Assembly (NCBI RefSeq): GCF_016808335.1
Contig: NC_053139.1
Coordinates: forward strand, 14,061,819-14,125,818
Direction of reading: 5' to 3'
Length of the DNA stretch: 64,000 nucleotides
DNA from: Panicum virgatum
Lineage: Eukaryota; Streptophyta; Magnoliopsida; Poales; Poaceae
Part shown: in pieces, positions 1-12,567 of the stretch
Layout of the letters: every line of letters starts with the position of its first letter
Position numbering within the stretch: the stretch's first letter is position 1
Program-made: the position numbers and the translations under genes
The notes under the pieces: generated by a model
The model's database searches: none
What the model was told of the DNA's origin: nothing
The model's input: the letters and a program-made list of their open reading frames with translations, nothing else

Positions 1-719
1 TCGTCGTATGTACTCAAGATGTGAACCGACTTACTTAGGAGCCATCAAATGCTGCACCGTAATAGGGTAGTCATAAAGGTGGCTTTCGGGTCTGTCAAGA
101 AGCATGTTGTGAGACATAGTCGGTCAAGATGGGATTTGCCCCTCTCTACAAGAGAGATATCTCTGGGGCCCTCGAGTGATTCGGATCAGGAAATGCATGG
201 CCATGCTGGGGTTAAGAGTTAACCAAGTATTCCAAATCACAGAATCGAGAAAGAGTGGTCGGCTTTAAACTAGACCAAATATCATGAGGCAAAGGGAACA
301 ACATGTATATGATATTGTGGCGGCTCGTCTGATATGATCTTTGTGTGCGTATAGGAGTTGACATGTCTTGCTAGAGGCCACTGTCTATTATTGGGCCGAG
401 TAAGAGTACTCGGGCCATGTATATTCGCATATGAGCTCATAGGGTCACACACTTAATGGAAAGAAGCCTGATAAGGATGAGATCCGAATTAGACTGGGCT
501 TAGGTGCACTAATGGGCTTTTTCGTCCCAAAAGGGGGCGTCCAAGGTGGGGCCCAAGGCAGCCCACCTAAGGGGCTATATAAACAGAGGGAAGGGGGCGC
601 CTAAAAACCCTAGCCTTTTGATATATTCACTTATAATGCCTATCATATGTATGTAAATTTGATCCTGACGCACATATGAGATGCATTCGGTTTTGTTTTG
701 AAAATCGGGTGTGAAATTA
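1..719 (+). repeat. LTR-like promoter and leader region, probable gypsy LTR fragment
   Basis: There is no long open frame. A TATA-type box (ctatataaacag, about 573-584) is followed by a short leader with aaaaaccctagcc (about 603-615), an arrangement common in grass LTR promoters. The upstream 500 bp is of mixed composition and reads like U3 sequence of a medium-copy gypsy LTR. No second LTR, primer-binding site or target duplication is visible because the window starts inside it. The family assignment is an inference. Confidence 0.35.
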
Positions 720-1611
720 TGGCCCATATTTGTCCTTCTTCAACTCTGCTTCAGTTTTGGAAAGAAGCCAGTAAGTATATATGATGGTTTTTGAGGATCT
801 CACAAGATTCACAATGAGAATGTAAGAACTTGCAGTGGTGGAGAGGCAATTGAGCCATTTATTTTCAGATCTGTTGGTTCTTCCTTTGTTCTGCATGTTT
901 TTAACTGCTGTTTGAGAAAACACAGCAGTCTTGTATTGTTTTTCTTCAACTAGGTGATTTATATTGGGACAATCAAGGTATCTATAGTAATCTTAGTGAA
1001 AAATTTGGATCAAGTTTTCTAAAAGTGTTGTTTCTCTTTTTGTCCCATGGTAATAATGCTGTTATACCCTTCTTAATTTTTTAAAATATATGTTTAAATC
1101 GTTGGTAATGAATGAATGATAAATGATGATCTCGTGTACGGCACAAATTAAGTCTGACTTCAGCACCTTTATTTCAGACTTTGCAAGGTGCCGAAAGGCC
1201 ATAATAATGTGAAGGTTGGTCCTACAAATAGTCATTCACTAACTTTAGTTGTTATTACTTAAGCTAATTGTGATAATTATATACTATTTTCCTTGTATCG
1301 TAGATTAAATTAAAGTACGACATGAAGGATAAGATTTCTGGAAGAATACGATGTTTGGATAATGTAATTGCTTTTTTGTCAAGGTCAAGCCCATGATATT
1401 TATTGCGCACTTCTCAATCATGAGATCGAATTGACGCTGAATAGTAAGTACAATTAGTTCGGCAAATTAATGGCCACAAGTTAAGACCTCTTGATTATTC
1501 ATTTGGATCCTCAAGCCCCTGCTACATACCATTGTTGTGCTTTCTCTCCCAAACCCAAGATGATCCTAGATAGATTAGGGGCACCTCTATGAAAAGCACA
1601 ATGATTATGGT
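720..1611. other. AT-rich intergenic stretch, nothing recognised
   Basis: Short chance ORFs only. No conserved motif, terminal repeat or RNA gene was seen. Confidence 0.5.
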
Positions 1612-1814
1612 CAGTGGCGGACCCACAGAGATTTTATAGAGCCTGGGCACATATAATAGTCGATAATAAGTGTGTCTTTTGCTCAATTGCTATTGGCTCC
1701 AGCATACGGCTTAAATGTGTGTTTGCAAGGCTGCAATTGCTCAACTGCTATTGGCTCCTGCTCACGTGAGCCCGGGCCAGTGCCCAGGCTAGCCGGGCCC
1801 TGGGTCCGCCAGTG
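1612..1814. mobile_element. 203-bp hAT-type MITE with 8-bp TSD
   Basis: The terminal inverted repeats are CAGTGGCGGACCCA at the left and TGGGTCCGCCAGTG at the right, one mismatch between arms. The flanks are attatggt (1604-1611) and attacggt (1815-1822), an 8-bp target duplication with one transition. Eight-base TSDs with CA-G/C-TGGCGG ends fit the hAT superfamily. Internally a ~23-bp segment (ttgctcaaytgctattggct) occurs twice, near 1679 and 1737. There is no coding capacity. Confidence 0.75.
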
Positions 1815-1879
1815 ATTACGGTGCCTCCAATGGGACTAGGCACCTAGAATAATGATTGAGTTAAGCCCGTTTTTAACTA

Positions 1880-3180
1880 CCGGAAACCCTGCTGCTTATT
1901 GCCCCAGCCCACCAATCTTCGAAAATCAGATTATGTAGCTGTGGGGCAAGGACTTCTAGACCAAAAAGCTATAGGAGATGTTGAACCACATTTGCCTCTC
2001 GTCATGCTAAAAGATCAGCTGTCCAACATCTGTTATAAGCTATTGTCCACATATAAAAAAAACTTGCATTTTCCTGGGGCCATCTCTTCCAAATTCTCTC
2101 CCAAGGGTTGAAAAGGTGGCCCCAATAAATAAGGCTTCACAGGCTGATTTATTGGAGTACATGCATATGCCAGAGGTTGGAAACTTCCAAATTAATATGA
2201 GTATCTTACAACCTCAGTTTGCAAAGCAACATTTGAATGAAGCTACCACAGGTTTAGGTATTCAATCAGAACATGCACATTCAATGCACATCTAATAACT
2301 AAGATCCATCTCCCACCAGTGACAATATCAAAAACTGTTCTTTTACTTGCTCTAGCTGCAACAGCATTGAACAAATGTTGCAGTGCTTGTTTCAAACTCT
2401 GAACAAGCAGCCATCTTTCTATACAAAAAAGAATGTTTTTACCATTTCCTGCTACTGTCTCAATAGCCATTATTGTAAAAAAAGCTTCAACTTAAGATTG
2501 AACTTGACTAGGGAAGAAGACCCAGGTTCTATTTTCTTGAGCCATAGCCACCTTAATTTCAGAGCCCAACATATATTCTGAAGGTTAGACATACCGAGGC
2601 CCCCAAGTCCATGTTATGTGGCCTTGCAACCTTTGGCCAAGCAATTAATCAATCCCCCCACCCCCTCATCTCTTCTTCCTTTCCATAGAAATCCTCTTCC
2701 GATCTTATCAATTGCATTCAGTGCTCATGGAGGAAGATCCAGCGCCATGAAAATGTAGATCAGCATAGAGGTGAGAATAGATTGCACCAAGATCATTCTA
2801 CCAGCTTTGGTAAGCAGATCAGCCTTCCAACTTGGGATCAGTCAGTCTGTAATTTTTTCAATGATGGGCTGAATTTGTGCTTTGGTTAGCTTGTGAGGTG
2901 AAAGAGGGTCCCCTTCGTATTTGCAAGGAAAATCAGTGAGCTTGCAAGGTACTCCTGCATGACAGCTTTATCAACCTCTATACATTGTATGTGGAGAACA
3001 CTGCTTTTTGTAAATTTGTTTTTAGGCCAGAGGCTTCTCCGAAGAGCTGTAGTGTCCAAGGTGATTTCAATATCAATGGCAGAGGGTCTTAAGAAAATTT
3101 CCACATCATCTACATATATACAAAGAGATCCGATGCTGTAAAGCTCTTCAATCAATGGGTTGTAACAATTGTTCATCTGC
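1880..3180 (-). mobile_element. Degenerate L1-type LINE, ORF2 reverse-transcriptase to C-terminal part
   Basis: Minus-strand translation in shifting frames gives successive pieces of a plant L1-type ORF2. The RT core box YVDDVEIF lies near 3110. Next come LGGLGMSNLQNICWALKLRW (about 2610-2550), the linker and a WLLVQSLKQ segment (about 2420), then the zf-RVT-type tail (EALFIGATF, APGKCKFF) ending in a FEDWWAGA-like motif near 1890. Many frameshifts and stops are present, so it is inactive. The 5' end and a poly(A)/TSD were not found. Neighbouring DNA is ordinary intergenic sequence. Confidence 0.8.
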
Positions 3181-5617
3181 AGCTTTACGGCTTATCTATA
3201 TTGGAGGACATATATATTGGAGTCTCGAGTGTTGCATATAGTGGCGTATAAATGAATAGGTGCAATATTGCAGGAGCTAGATACGGCTAGGCAATCATTT
3301 AATCAGTTTCTTATGTTTATAAACATTTCTATTATATAGAGAGAACACTAACTCGGATGAACTCGGGAAAAATAGTTTCTTCTAGCACATTATTACAAAA
3401 TGTTGTCATATTTAATTATTGAAATGTTGAATATTACAGTGATGTGCTATTTTCTATTTCAAATTTTTATTTGGTCATCACTAGATATTGAACCAAATTG
3501 CAGTATCCAGGAGAAACAAGGTAGTTCATCATATGCACAGGTTTTAAAAATTTACTCTGGTGATACATGTCTGACTATTCTAACTTCAGCAAGTTTGGTT
3601 ATTAGAAATCCAAATTGTGCAAATAAGATTGTTGTGATCTACAGGGTTGTGCTCCTAATTATACTGTGGTCCTTGTTAGTTCAAAGATACTACTTCAATC
3701 TTCAGTCTCATTGTAGTGTTTGCAGATTGAGGTCGGTGTTGCCTTACAAACAGCAAAGATAAGGGTATTGCAACGTAGTAGATTACATTACAATGTTGCT
3801 CTAGTTAGCATCAAGAATTTCCTTCTTGTTTGTCCTGCTACTCTTCAACATGATTTGATATATTACTATTCCACTAAGATAATAGTTTTTGGCCGTTGCT
3901 TTGAATAATATGTATCAATGGCTGCTAGTGGGTAAATGTTTCTTGCGTTTTCTAAGTTGTATCTTCCATAATCTCTTGTGTTTCTTGTTAGAGTGTCATT
4001 TTATTTACCTGCAGTCGTCCTGGAAGAGGTCTTCTCTGGTACGCTAGTGGTTGCGTTTGATCTGAAATTCAGTCGTCTGGTGTGCATGCATTTTGCATAG
4101 TCTGGTCTGGATTTCCAGTATGCTTGGTAATGTATCCTATATTCACATGTCAAGGTAAGGGAACGGACAGAGGAAAATTTTCTATTTTTTGAAGACTATT
4201 TGGTCCAGTAATTACATGAATAATCATTAAACATTTGAAGTGGCAAAATTCCGTCCATTCACAAGCAACGTCAAAGTAATTAACCATAACTCTTTGATAT
4301 GATATCAGATGAATTTGATCTTTATATGAAACTGAAGTACTCCGTGCAACCTACAACTTTGTATGTTGTTTTTTATGTCCAAACCGTTTGTGATATACTT
4401 ATGTTTCCCCACTTAGCATGCAAATAAAGCTGTGTTTGATTGCAAAACGTGTGTTTAAAAGAAAATAGAGAAGGCAACGAAAAAAAAGAAGAACAAATGA
4501 AACAAATTATTAGGCTAGCGCACTTGCACATACGTAGTCTACGCCTAACACGCGCTGGAGCAAGGCTTCCTGCCTACTTATCCATAACACCATGTGCCCA
4601 CTGGCCAAGCCATGTTCCTGGCTCCCTGCATTATCCCCGCTACTACACACACTTGTCAAAATTAAACTCGGAGAAACAAAGAGAAACTTTGGTCATGATC
4701 AGGCATGCCGAAACGAACACATCAGTGGCCAGCAAGTGAAATGTTCAGCAAACACAAATACCACTCATTGTATGAAGATGGAAGCAGATAGAGCTGTATG
4801 CCTGAATGGCTGTATCGATCTGTACTTCTGTATCCATCCACAGGTGTCAGTATCCTTCTACAGAGTATTCTGTTCTCCCTTCACCATCAGCTTCTCGGCA
4901 CAATCAGGTCCATGCCGTATTGGACAGCTAGTGACGGCAACCGCATGCCAAACCCATCTCACACCACACCCAACAAGCGCTATTGGCGGCAATTAATAGC
5001 TCACTGAACGATGGCCAGATCTTGCATTGAATCCTATGCAGCTTTCCTTTTTGTACCTTAGTCAGTCAGTGTCCTCGCTGCTGCACCATTACTTGCAACA
5101 CTTTTTTTTTCTACCAGAAGTACATGACAGATAAATCCACGGGAAGGAACATTATGCTCCACTGTTAAAGCCTAACAAAAGTCTTAGAACTGGTTCTGCA
5201 GTTTGGTTGGGCAGAAACAAAGTGGCATCCATATCAAATCAATTCAGATAGTGAGATTAAGTTAAACAATAATCAGACACTTTACATTGCCCCCTATAGG
5301 AGTTCAGAAGAATCTGATAAAGCACAACACTGTCAGTCTACACAAATCTATAAAGAGATACGGAAAACAACATCAAAGACGACAGTAGGGGAAGTAAGAA
5401 AATGCAGCATAAAGGCATTACACCCCACAGAAAAGGAGAATATTGACGGAAACCGAAACTTTACACTAAGTCAACCATTAAATCAGTTCCTTCCCTGTAT
5501 TTGCTGGAATAGGGGCTAAAAGCACACATGACGGGAACCATGGGGAGCACATGCATATGGCTCAAGGTATCTAAATAATAGAACTGTATATGTACCGACG
5601 GTGTTCTTGCACAGCTG
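3181..5617. other. Intergenic region downstream of GALS
   Basis: About 2.4 kb without a supportable gene. The plus-strand ORFs here (longest about 130 codons) have no recognisable domain and no codon signal. The last few hundred bases presumably include the 3' UTR of the minus-strand GALS gene. Confidence 0.5.
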
Positions 5618-8600
5618 CTACGTATGGGTGGACCCAATTATCGCCTCCTCAAAGCGCTTGATCTCCCCTGCTAAACGCTTCATGTTGTCGTCGTAAACAT
5701 ATGGTATCCCCTCGAACATTACCTTGCTCCCGTTAGTGGGTTTTGGCACAAATTCCCTGCAGGGCTCACCCATGACGTTGATTGAGTTGTGATAATGGTA
5801 GTATCGGATCAAGCTTTCTGTCTTGTGGCTTGTCCTCCCAATAACATTTTGCGACATGTGTACACCTGTGGTGTACGCGTTCCTAGCTTGGATTGCATAT
5901 TTGCGATCTCGCCTGACTCCAGTGATCGAATTACGGAAGACGAGTTTCTCAAAACCCCATTCCCTGAATAATCAGTGACATCAAATGAATCATCATCTGA
6001 CATTAGTGGTAACTTTGTAGTGAAACAGTCGGCATGACAGTGTTTCAAGCACAGCAAATAAAAGCCAAAATAAAGGGCAATAAGCACTCTGTAGCACAAA
6101 GGTCAGACAATAATGCACTCAGGATTTGCCCATAAAATGCAAACCGCCAAGTACAAAAAGGTTATACATTGTGTCAACCTAACGGCACGATTTGACATTT
6201 AAGTGCTCTGTGAAAGTCCTTATTTATTTCTATTTTGGGAGCAGTTACTAATTGTGATTAGCAATAACAAAACCACTCTAGAATTAGCAAACATTCTTCC
6301 AACTAGATTTCAAAGAACACCATCTGCAAACAGACCCTATTAACAGCCAACTAGTTTGAAACAACAGAGGAATATATGAAAAATAATGGCAAATATGTCA
6401 CACCCCTCTGATTGCCTATCTAGTAAGTGTGAATCGATCCTACACTGTGCTTCTTGATCCCAATAACTACTGCAATTAGACTAGCGTAGCAGGGAGAGTG
6501 GTATTCTGATAAAATGATTTCTCTAACCCATCGTGCAAAAATAATGATTCCCAATTTCCCATCAATTTGTCTTGTTATCTGTTACTTCCAGCTAAATACT
6601 AATAGTGGCCGAAGGTATTCGAGGAATATTGGTATGTTTCTCTAAACAGAAATACATAAGATATGTATCTTGTGATTTAAAACAGTCAGCATACGAACCA
6701 TGATATACCTAGCTTTCTACAAAAGAATTATTACACATAATGTAGATTAAATGGGAAGCACAAGAATCAATGATAATTAAACAGATCAGATACTAACATT
6801 TGTATTACTATTAGACTCCACAAGCCACTTCGACTGGCTCTGCCTTTGCTCATTTCACACAGCATGATTGCAACATGGGTTTTTTTACACATATAATCAC
6901 TGACATGCTGTAGACTACTAATTTCTGAAATATCAAATATGTGCAAGCATTTAGTACGGTTGCTATAGGCATACAAGAACTTGAGTTTCAATGAGAAAAC
7001 AAAAGTTCTGAAAGAAAGTACTCAAGGACAGAGGCAGTGTTGCACAATGTTAAACTAAATAATTTGACATCATCAATGACCAAAACTAACTGCTGTTCTG
7101 AACACTGAACAGGATTCCAACAGAAAACATAGAAGAGCTAAACTGCAAAATTAAAAGCTATATCAATCACATATGGAACTACACACCGTGAACCCGATTG
7201 TGATTTGTACGGCTATTCCGAGTCCAGAAACCCATTGGTTGTCAATTTACATATCTGAGATTGCGCCGTGGCAATAAATTCATTATTTGCCACAGTCGTA
7301 GCATTTTCCGTCGCTCAGTAAATAATATTCCAATCAGCATTCAATTTTAAGAAGTGCGAGATTTGTAATCACGGTTACAAGCACTTGCCAGTCTGCTTGT
7401 ATATAGAATTCATCTAGGCTATGTGAAATATACTGATACCATTGCTGGACATTTGTGTACTTAAAAATGACAAATGAACCATTTAACTCCAGTGTAGGAA
7501 TGCTAGAGAGGAATTTTATTTGACATATGCATAAGTTTACTTCAGGGAACCCAACAAACATCCCATGGGAATAGCCAGGTAAAACTGACCTCAACGCCTC
7601 AACCTTTCGGAAACAGTCACACTATCCAATCAACCTAACGCATAAACAAAAACTACTACCCATGTCCTAGCAAGTTGAAGTAAGTGGCTCCGCTAAGTGA
7701 CGAATTGACAATGACTGGAGATGCATTGCACTCTCCAGAAATAACAATGAGAAGTATTGTATATTGCGTGAATCTAGGAAAGATTCCCACAAAAGCAGCG
7801 ACAGCAGAAACAATCAACATAAAGAAAGGCCAATTGGGCAAGAAAAGCACACCTCGAGTATTCCTCGTTTGGATCCTCGACGCAGAGCTTGCTAGACATG
7901 GGGTTCTGCTCAATGGTGAACTGCGTGTAGCGCTCCAGCTGCCCGAGTACCTCCTGCAGCGTGCGGCCGTCGGGGAGGTAGATGTATTCGTCGACGTCGA
8001 AGAAGAAGGTCCAATTCGCGGCGTGCCGGTACCGATGGAGGCAATCGTTGACCACTAAGAACTGGTTGTAGTAGTAGCCGTCGTACTCGGCCTGCGCTCG
8101 GATGTCCTGGACGGTGACCCGGCCGGCCCTGACCCACGGATCCAGCACCGCCCGGACCTCCGCGCTGACGCCGCCGGCGTCATGGAGCACGAAATGCGAG
8201 CTGGGGCCGAAGAAATGGGCATGGTAGGCGAGCCACTCCCGCATGCGGGCGGCGCTGAGGTTGCCGTAGAGCGAGGAGCCGCAGTAGAGGTACTCGTAGG
8301 GGAACGGCGGCCGGAAGCGGGAGTCGTCGTAGGAGCCCGGCGCCTCCTCGAGCGCGACGAAGCGCTCGTAGCGGCGGGAGGCGGTGGAGTAGTAGGCGTG
8401 GACGAGGAGCTTCCCGCCGCGGTTGCCGGCGTTGGGGTTGGTGGGGAACGTGCAGTTGACGACGACGACGGTGTAGACGCGGCCGTACCCCCAGTCCGGG
8501 AGCATCTTGTAGGCCTTGGTCCGGACGGGCCGCGGCGGCGGCGCCGGGTCCGGGTTGGGCACCCACTCGCACTTGAAGTAGGGGGTGCCGTAGACGTGCG

Positions 8601-9048
8601 CCGGCTTGGAGGCGAGCCCGACGACGGCGAAGGTGCGAGGCCCGCCCCGGTACGCGCCCATCTGGACGAACAGCGCCGCCGCGCTGCCGTACGGCCGGAG
8701 CTCGCGCTTGTTGGGGTCCAGCGGGCGGGCCGCCGGAAGCACGGCCGCGGCCGGCTTCGTCGCCACAACGGAGGGAACGGCAGAAGCGGCCGTCTTTGTG
8801 TCGGCGGCGGGGAATGCGGCGGCGGCGCGGGAGGATGCTGAGGCGGGGTGGCGGGGGAGGAGGGGGCAGGAGGAGGAGGAGCGGGAGGAGACGGAGAGGA
8901 GCGGCTGGTAGGGGTGGAGCTGCCAGAGCGCCACGGCGAGCGTGAGCAGCGCGAGGGAAGCGACGAAGGACTTGATGTCGAAGCAGGAGACGCCGAATGC
9001 GGCCACGCCGGCGCCGACGCCGGCGTCCTTCCTGGCGGCGGGCTTCAT
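5618..9048 (-). CDS. GALS: Galactan beta-1,4-galactosyltransferase (GALS type, family GT92), two exons
   Basis: Predicted Golgi type II enzyme extending beta-1,4-galactan side chains of pectin. Exon 1 is 9048..7853 and exon 2 is 5963..5618. The intron 7852..5964 has GT...AG ends and splits an Arg codon (YS-R-EWGFEKLVF). The spliced product is 513 residues, the usual family length. Residues 1-25 are cytosolic, about 26-43 form the signal anchor, then comes a Pro/Ser/Ala-rich stem. The GT92 domain carries FFFDVDEYIYLPDG with the metal-binding DVD at about 351-353, and C-terminal RNAYTTGVHMSQNVIG and YYHYHNSIN motifs typical of GALS proteins. The ATG at 9048 is chosen because it begins directly before the anchor; the open frame upstream is GC-rich 5' UTR. 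Exon 1 is very GC-rich at third positions, as in many grass genes. No disabling change was seen. Which GALS paralogue it is cannot be told. Confidence 0.93.
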
Positions 9049-9939
9049 CGGCCCGCCGATCCGGCCCGCGGCCCCTCGATCCGCCGCTGGGAGGAGGTAA
9101 TGAGCAGGAGCAGGAGAACGTGGGCGAGGCGGCGGTTCTTGCTCGCCCGCCTGCCCGACCAGGACCACTTCCTCTGCGTTTCCTGGGGAGAAGGCGGGGT
9201 CGGCAGCTCTCGCTACGGGGAGGCCCGGATGGGGAAGGAGATGAACCGGCGAGCTGGAACAAGGCACCCAAGGGGAATGCGGGGCGAATTGGGGAGGAAT
9301 TGAAGACGGCGAACAGGAAGAAAGGCGATGAGCGGCAGAGTGAGGCGAGCAACTGACTGGACGAGTGAGGCGAGCAACTGACTGGCGGTCAACTTCTTTT
9401 ATTTTCTTTCTTTGTTTGTGCGTATAATTACTCCTGCACAGGAAATCTTTATCAACGGAGAACTTGCAAAGTTTGAAGCGATCTGAAATCACTGGAAACC
9501 TCCGGTGGTTAGAGAAATTACAGTAATTAGCGGCAGCGGCGTCGTGGAAGCACCTTCAAAGTGCTTGTAAAGCTAGTGAACTAAAAAAACCGATCCAACC
9601 CGATTCCTAAGGTCATTTTGGGCTGAGCTTATAGAAACGATTTCATAATATAGTACCTGGATTTCCATAAAATAGCTCAAATCAAAGTCGGAATAAGTTA
9701 TTTTAGAAAAAAAAAGTCGGTTACAGTGTTGTCGCCGTTGCACTATCCTCCTCCTATAATTTGAAATTGAAGCTCAATTACATCGAGTAAAAATCAAGCC
9801 ATTGCGGGGATGGACACATAGAAATTTCCAGACTCTGGACGAACGTGTCTCAACGAAAATGGTGACTTGTCATTAGATCACAAAATCCAGTTACGTAGGT
9901 TTTTTTTTCTAGAGTAATGTAGAATTTCTAGACTCTGTC
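9049..9939 (-). promoter_or_regulatory. GALS 5' UTR and upstream region
   Basis: GC-rich sequence directly upstream of the GALS start passes into AT-rich DNA beyond about 9400. No clear TATA box was identified, so the promoter is assigned by position only. Confidence 0.35.
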
Positions 9940-9999
9940 TTTTTTTTTTTGAAAGGAAACGGCAAGAGTTTTGCCGTTCTTGTATTAATATTGTAGAGT
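9940..9999 (-). mobile_element. 60-bp 5'-truncated LINE-type tail insertion with 18-bp TSD
   Basis: A T-run (9940-9950) followed by gaaaggaaacggcaagag and ttgccgttcttgtattaa is, on the minus strand, a LINE-type 3' end with a small ACGGCAAAA/TTTTGCCGT hairpin and a poly(A) tail. It is flanked by gaatttctagactctgtc (9922-9939) and gaatttctagactttgtc (10000-10017), an 18-bp duplication with one mismatch. This is the mark of target-primed reverse transcription. Confidence 0.75.
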
Positions 10000-10017
10000 G
10001 AATTTCTAGACTTTGTC

Positions 10018-10664
10018 GATAAGATCTTAATATTTATTTATTAATACACTAGATGGTTCAGAATAAATTCTGCTCCCGGGTGTACGTACCTATCCTCCTA
10101 TAAGAATTCGAAATGCAGAGCTCGAATACACCAGAGTAAAGAACAAATGACTACGGCCTACGAGGCTCGGTGGTGATGGGCACCGACGGGCCGCCCTGGG
10201 GCTTGTCAAAACAAAAAGACGAGGACGGGTCCTGTGATCCATCATGATAGGCGGTGTGTGCGTTCTTTCGTCCTTATGCCGCCGACGCGTGTTCCGCGCC
10301 GATGCGCCGCTCATCACCAGGCGCTGGCTGCGCGGCGCTCGGGAGGCCCCGGCCTCTGCTGTCGCCGCCCCTGCCTGCTAATCCTATCTTAATCATCCAT
10401 GGGAGATTGGGAGCGACGATAAACTAGTCCATGATCGGTTGGCTCGTCTCCCTCGATTCTGCATACTAAAATCGGCACTGCTGCTTCAGGTGTCGCGTTA
10501 TTGTGCGTGGGCGTGGCTCCATCATGTTAAAAGGTCATGCTTAGCGTAACCTCGCAACATTACATTTTGCTTTATAATAACCCCCTTCTAACGTGCGAGG
10601 GTCAAAAGTGTTTTCCTTTTCCAATTGCCATGCTTGTACGTTTTGAGGAATGTTCTGTTCCCCC
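10018..10664. other. Intergenic, nothing recognised
   Basis: A mixed-composition stretch with only short unsupported ORFs. The segment around 10090-10140 is loosely similar to 9743-9795, possibly an old local duplication. Confidence 0.4.
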
Positions 10665-10836
10665 GGTATTTTTTTTTCCAAACATTGCGTAATAGACACT
10701 CACAAACGTATGCACACTCATCCTCATGCATACTATTTCTACGAGCATTTTCGAAAGATTGAATTGACAAATTCTCGAAATTGGCGAAGTCGCTATTAAC
10801 GCCTCGGTAGTGGCAGACAACATCATCTAGCCCTAA
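10665..10836 (-). mobile_element. Au-SINE-like fragment (3' half)
   Basis: On the minus strand the sequence carries GACTTCGCCAATTTCGAGAA, a CTTTCGAAAATGCTCGTAGA segment and a GTGAGTGTCTATTACG tail ending in an A-run (the T-run at 10670-10678). The order and spacing match the longer SINE copy at 38110-38395 and the cereal Au SINE family. The tRNA-like head is missing. No TSD was found. Confidence 0.65.
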
Positions 10837-11038
10837 AAGAATAACCCTTTTGAAAAAAGAACATTGCAAGTCCTCGGCATTCGGCATTCGGCAGCCAGCT
10901 ACACTACACTAGAGTCCTCACAGTCCAGCCTCGGAGACGTATATGTAGCTCCGCGGGTGGCGCCGGCAGCGGAGCGAGCAACAACTGTAACTTGCTCGGC
11001 TCGGCAACCGCGCCGTGCCGCGCCGCGGATGCCATGCC

Positions 11039-12559
11039 CAGGGTTTATGTTTTTTTTTTTCCGAATCCCGCCGTTTGCCGAAAACGAAATTTCGGCCGAA
11101 ATTTCGTCGAAATTCGCTAATTCCGAACGGAAAGGGACCTCAAATTCAAAAAACGAAATTTCGATGAATTCCGACCGAAATTTCGGTGATTTCAACCGAA
11201 ATTCGGTGATTTTCGACCGGAAAATTATGTAATTTGTGTTTTTCCTACTGTTCCCGAGGTCAAATGAAAAACTTTTGAATACCAACTTTGTTCAGTTTTT
11301 CGAGATCTACAACTTTTGTTTTACGAACTTTTTCATTTGAGCAATGGTTTGAAAGTTATTTAATTATTTCAAAAACTACCAATTAAAAGTCTTTCATTTC
11401 ATGTGACAACTTCCATTTTTTCTATTAGGCCTCAACTGGACTTTTATTATTCTTATTATTGCGGATATGCCTATAAATTATTACAACATAATACATCCAA
11501 AGTATATTAGAATTATTATAATCCAAAGATACAACAGAGGCAAAGGCATAGTCCATACTAAGTCCATGTAGCATATTCTCTGCATTTAAATACAACAGAG
11601 TACACCAATTGTTATATATATTCATCATCTGTCAAGGAAGCTTAATTTGTGTAACAATGTTAGAAATTATTCTGTTGACTGCGCATACATTGTAAAATAA
11701 GAAAACGAATCTAATCTGTCTCGGTAGTTTACCATCCTTGATAGGACAAAGATACTTTATTCGTGCGTACAAGGCAAGCAACCTATATAGTACAAGCCTA
11801 GCAGTCAAATCTCCAGACAAAATTTTATTTTAAAGTGTGAGTTCGGTCATGAAAAACATATCAATAGCTGGTTAAAATTTTCAAGTTCTCAAATACTCCA
11901 ATCTGTTTTACTCCTACTACTTGCCATCCTAAAATAATTACGGTCTCTCACAAATTTTGTCGCTAACTTTAAGAAAAAGCATGCATATAGATATTATTAC
12001 AGGAAAAAAACAATTCACATGCATGATACGTACGGATTCATCGTCAGAGTTAATTCTACATTACTACAACTTCTCATGGTTTCTGCGTATAGCTAACAGA
12101 AGCGACATAATTAAAGAGTAAACGTGCGTGTGTATTGCACACCTGCCCATGTCATGTCCAAACCACAAGCAAATTCCTGACAAATAAAGAAGAAGCGTTT
12201 ATATGCGTATGAAATTGAATAGGTACCTCACCAACATCATGATAAACCAAAGTCTAGTTGAAGTCGAGGGGAGAAAACAAATTTTTGCACATGAAATGAC
12301 GAGTCATTCAAATTACGGTTTCAAATGTTAATTTTAGCCTAGCAAATGATCTTAGATTTGAGTGTGTTCTAGTCCTATTTGCTCAGAAGAACACCTAGTT
12401 TTTTATCATATTTTTTCGAATTTTTTATAAATATTTTTGAATTTTTAAATTTGAAAACGAAAAATAGCGAAAAATACCGAAATTTCTCTTCCCGGTAACT
12501 AGCGAAAACGAAAAAAACACCGAAATTTCGGCGAAATTCGACCGAAAAGTTGAACCCTG
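11039..12559. mobile_element. Non-autonomous hAT element, 1,521 bp, perfect 8-bp TSD
   Basis: The ends are CAGGGTT...AACCCTG, flanked by GCCATGCC on both sides (11031-11038 and 12560-12567), an exact 8-bp duplication. Both subterminal regions are packed with inverted copies of a CCGAAATTTCGG-type word (11075-11225 and 12462-12550), expected of transposase-binding subterminal repeats. The middle is AT-rich and encodes only short chance ORFs, so the element needs a transposase supplied in trans. The intact TSD and ends suggest a fairly recent insertion. The superfamily call rests on TSD length and the CAGGG terminus. Confidence 0.88.
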
Positions 12560-12567
12560 GCCATGCC

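Noticed and set aside
3400..3762. 120-codon plus-strand ORF with SGDTC and NPNC words reminiscent of a LysM domain
   Set aside because: The match is limited to a few residues in AT-rich DNA, with no signal peptide, no further LysM pattern and no gene structure.
4440..5007. Overlapping plus-strand ORFs of 70-134 codons
   Set aside because: No domain, splice or codon evidence; downstream flank of a minus-strand gene.
8180..9356. Long ORFs in other frames over GALS exon 1
   Set aside because: They are shadows of the GC-rich exon. Only the frame with the GT92 motifs is coherent.
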